From NCBI RefSeq assembly GCF_003389455.1, contig NZ_QUAC01000477.1, forward strand, positions 1 to 36,241: a stretch of DNA of 36,241 nucleotides. The letters are read 5' to 3'. The notes under the pieces were generated by a model that saw only the letters and a list, made by a program, of their open reading frames with translations, was not told the origin of the DNA and did not search any database. The translations under genes and the position numbers were made by a program. This DNA comes from Streptomyces inhibens. Its GTDB lineage: Bacteria > Actinomycetota > Actinomycetes > Streptomycetales > Streptomycetaceae. Below, in pieces: positions 34,508 through 36,241 of this stretch. Within the stretch, counting starts at the first letter, position 1. The number at the start of each line of letters is the position of its first letter.

Positions 34508-34962
34508 TTACTTGCCCCAGATCTTTTGGTACGCCGCGCGGTAGCCAGGTGGGTCCCACGACGTGACGCCGTGGCTGTTGGCGGCCGTGGCGACATGCAC
34601 AGGGGCGATGTATCCGCTGGCGGGCTTCCCTGAGAAGGCGCGGTTGAATTCGTCGACGATCTGCCAGCCCTGCTGGGCGAGTGGCTCGGGAACGGTGGCT
34701 GCCTGGAACTGCCTGCTGTTGATGCGTTGGAAGGCGGAGGGGTCGCCGTCGCCCGCGCCGATGTTGTAGGGGGCGGCGCCGCCCTTCTTGCGGGCTGCGC
34801 GCAGGGCCGGGGCGGCGTCCGCGAAGTACACGTCGTTGATGGCGACGGAGTGGGTCCACCTGTCCCGGAAGCGGGAGAGGAGCGAGGAGACTTCCTGGGG
34901 AGTCCGGCTGCTCGTGTCCGAGATCGGAATGAAGTCATCTACCAGACTGCCCTGACCTGGTC
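34508..34962 (-). pseudogene. Sugar ABC transporter substrate-binding protein, C-terminal fragment
   Basis: About 150 codons resembling the C-terminal lobe of periplasmic-binding-like (type 1) sugar-binding lipoproteins: FIPISDTSS, HSVAINDVYFADAAPALR, GGAAPYNIGAGDGDPSAFQR, VPEPLAQQGWQIVDEFNRAF and a natural C-terminus SWDPPGYRAAYQKIWGK. The N-terminal half, including signal peptide and lipobox, is missing: the frame is closed by a stop near 34963 and no start is plausible. Transporter permease and ATPase partners are absent. It is a truncated relic. Confidence 0.75.
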
Positions 34963-35944
34963 ATATACGTCCGAACGGCCTCCTGGCCTGCGCATACGCG
35001 TCTTTCAGGGGCTTTCAGCTTCAGGCCGCGTTACGTAGCCGATTCTCCCCATGCACTCCCCAGGGGCAGCGCTCGCTGGGGAGCTCGGTGACGGCTTAAG
35101 GGGGTCGATGCGCCAGCTACTCACCGTACTTGCTCGGGGTCGAGGACGGAGGCCCCAGTTAGAAGTCTGCCGAACTGGCTGACGGGCGGGCGCAACCTGT
35201 GATGCTCAACGGGCGGCGGGGCGCAGGAGGCCGGATACGCGGACGTCCAGAGTGGCGGCGCGCAGGTCGACAGGGGCCAGAAGGTGTTCGGCGAGGTCGA
35301 CGGACAGTGAGGTCATGCCGACCGCGAAGGTTTGGCGCGATCCAGGTGGGAGGCGCGCCGCCGCGTTGGCGGCCGCCGAAGAGGGGCGTGACGAGCAGAT
35401 GCATGAATGTGTTGAGCGGCAAGGCATGGAGATACATTTTCGGCTTCCACTGGCACCGGGTTTGAGGCGATGTTGCGGGTGTTGCGGGTTGGCCAGCATC
35501 TTTGCAGTTCAGAGGTGGTGCAGGGTGGGTTGGTGCATGTGCACGTGGCGCGCCACCTGTCACCACCTCTGGCGGGGTGCATGCTGACTCAATGCTGACA
35601 TTCATGACGTAGTGTCAGCTAAATCTGATGGGTAGTCATGGTGTCGCCTCGCGTGGCGTGGATCAGGCGGCGGATGGCTTCGGATGTCGAGCTGCTGCGT
35701 AGGCTCGATTTCAGAGTCGACCTCTGTCGATATCCGTCTTGAGAATCATCTGGTGTCCCGAGCGTGCGGTCGGGAGCAGGGTGGTTAACGGGGCGTGCTT
35801 GGGTCGTGCCACAAAGAGTGGATGGCGGCTTGCTCAGTGCGATCGAGGTCCGCGCTCTATGAGGGGCGCCAGCAGTGATTCGGGGTGGGGGTATCTCTTG
35901 GGCGAGGCGGGGGGCTGCCGGTCGCTGCTGCGTGGGGCCGGGCG
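34963..35944. other. Gene-poor decayed region
   Basis: Nearly 1 kb with no gene I can support. A minus-strand stretch (about 35206-35340) translates to a protein-like C-terminus (TSLSVDLAEHLLAPVDL...SGLLRPAAR), and an adjacent frame gives KMYLHALPLNTFMHLLVTPL, which could be pieces of one frameshifted gene. Neither matches a family I recognise. The rest looks non-coding and has a lower G+C share than the left of the window. Confidence 0.4.
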
Positions 35945-36079
35945 AGTTTGATCGGCCGGCTCCGCAACCTGCGTGAACTCTGGGTACGCGGAAACGCCAT
36001 TGAGTGCCTGCCGCCATCGAATGCTGAACTCCACGAACTGCGTCACCTGGAGCTTCGGGAGAACGCCGTCGCCGAGCTC
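35945..36079 (+). pseudogene. Leucine-rich-repeat protein fragment
   Basis: About 45 codons with two consecutive LRRs (LRNLRELWVRGNAIECLPPS and LHELRHLELRENAVAEL). The frame then turns to Arg-rich nonsense, while another frame continues as VGAVATYKSAGFQQRPEVRD. There is no credible start or full repeat array. It is probably the remains of an LRR protein whose ends are lost. Confidence 0.5.
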
Positions 36080-36241
36080 CAACGTCGGCGCCGTCGCCAC
36101 CTACAAGTCAGCCGGCTTCCAGCAACGCCCCGAGGTCCGGGATCAATACCGGGACGCCTAGGTGTTCTGTCTCGGAAGGTTGTGGACGGGTGATGCAGGT
36201 CTCGGCTGAGGGATCTTGAACGGGTGAGGGCCTTGCGGGTT

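Noticed and set aside
35619..36017. 132-codon minus-strand frame near the right end
   Set aside because: No family resemblance and it runs opposite the LRR remnant; likely non-coding.

Overview
The window is high-GC actinobacterial DNA, almost certainly a Streptomyces chromosome. The evidence is strong G/C third-position codon bias, many GTG (and probably TTG) starts, an RppA-type 1,3,6,8-tetrahydroxynaphthalene synthase, two bacterial cytochromes P450, a SpoIIE-type phosphatase, a streptogrisin-type protease and an AfsR-like SARP regulator. The decayed right third suggests an accessory region, possibly a chromosome arm.

Positions 1-9640 hold oxidative and secondary-metabolite genes: type III PKS rppA and a P450 (minus strand), a small double-glycine leader peptide and a FAD monooxygenase (plus strand), then a PhyH-type dioxygenase, a Tat-exported VAO-type oxidase and a bicovalent BBE-type flavoprotein (minus strand). 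They do not form one operon, so their functional link is uncertain.

Positions 9880-13352 form a compact sulfide/persulfide-handling module resembling the staphylococcal cst locus. It has a persulfide dioxygenase-rhodanese fusion, a rhodanese that has lost its catalytic centre in frame, a TauE/SafE exporter, a CsoR/CstR-family sensor with the two conserved Cys but no copper-ligand His, and a YgaP-like membrane rhodanese. Three near-identical TACCCC-GGGGTA palindromes sit in its two control regions, so it looks like a self-contained regulon. Beside it are a DUF817 membrane protein and a fused dithiol oxidoreductase/methyltransferase.

Positions 15994-26316 hold exported and signalling proteins: a trypsin-like protease with C-terminal beta-propeller-like repeats, a membrane-anchored surface protein, a GT39-like membrane glycosyltransferase, a Fic protein with an overlapping partner gene, a Cache/PAS/GAF/SpoIIE/HATPase sensor phosphatase and a streptogrisin-like protease.

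From 26455 to the end the DNA is patchy. It holds a frameshifted IS5-type transposase, a P450 preceded by three TGTCAG-type heptamers at 11-bp pitch (a SARP-like operator), a truncated ABC-2 permease, a 1047-residue SARP-NB-ARC-TPR regulator, a full ABC exporter followed by a truncated NUDIX gene, a truncated sugar-binding protein and a leucine-rich-repeat scrap. No tRNA, rRNA, CRISPR array or replication origin was seen.
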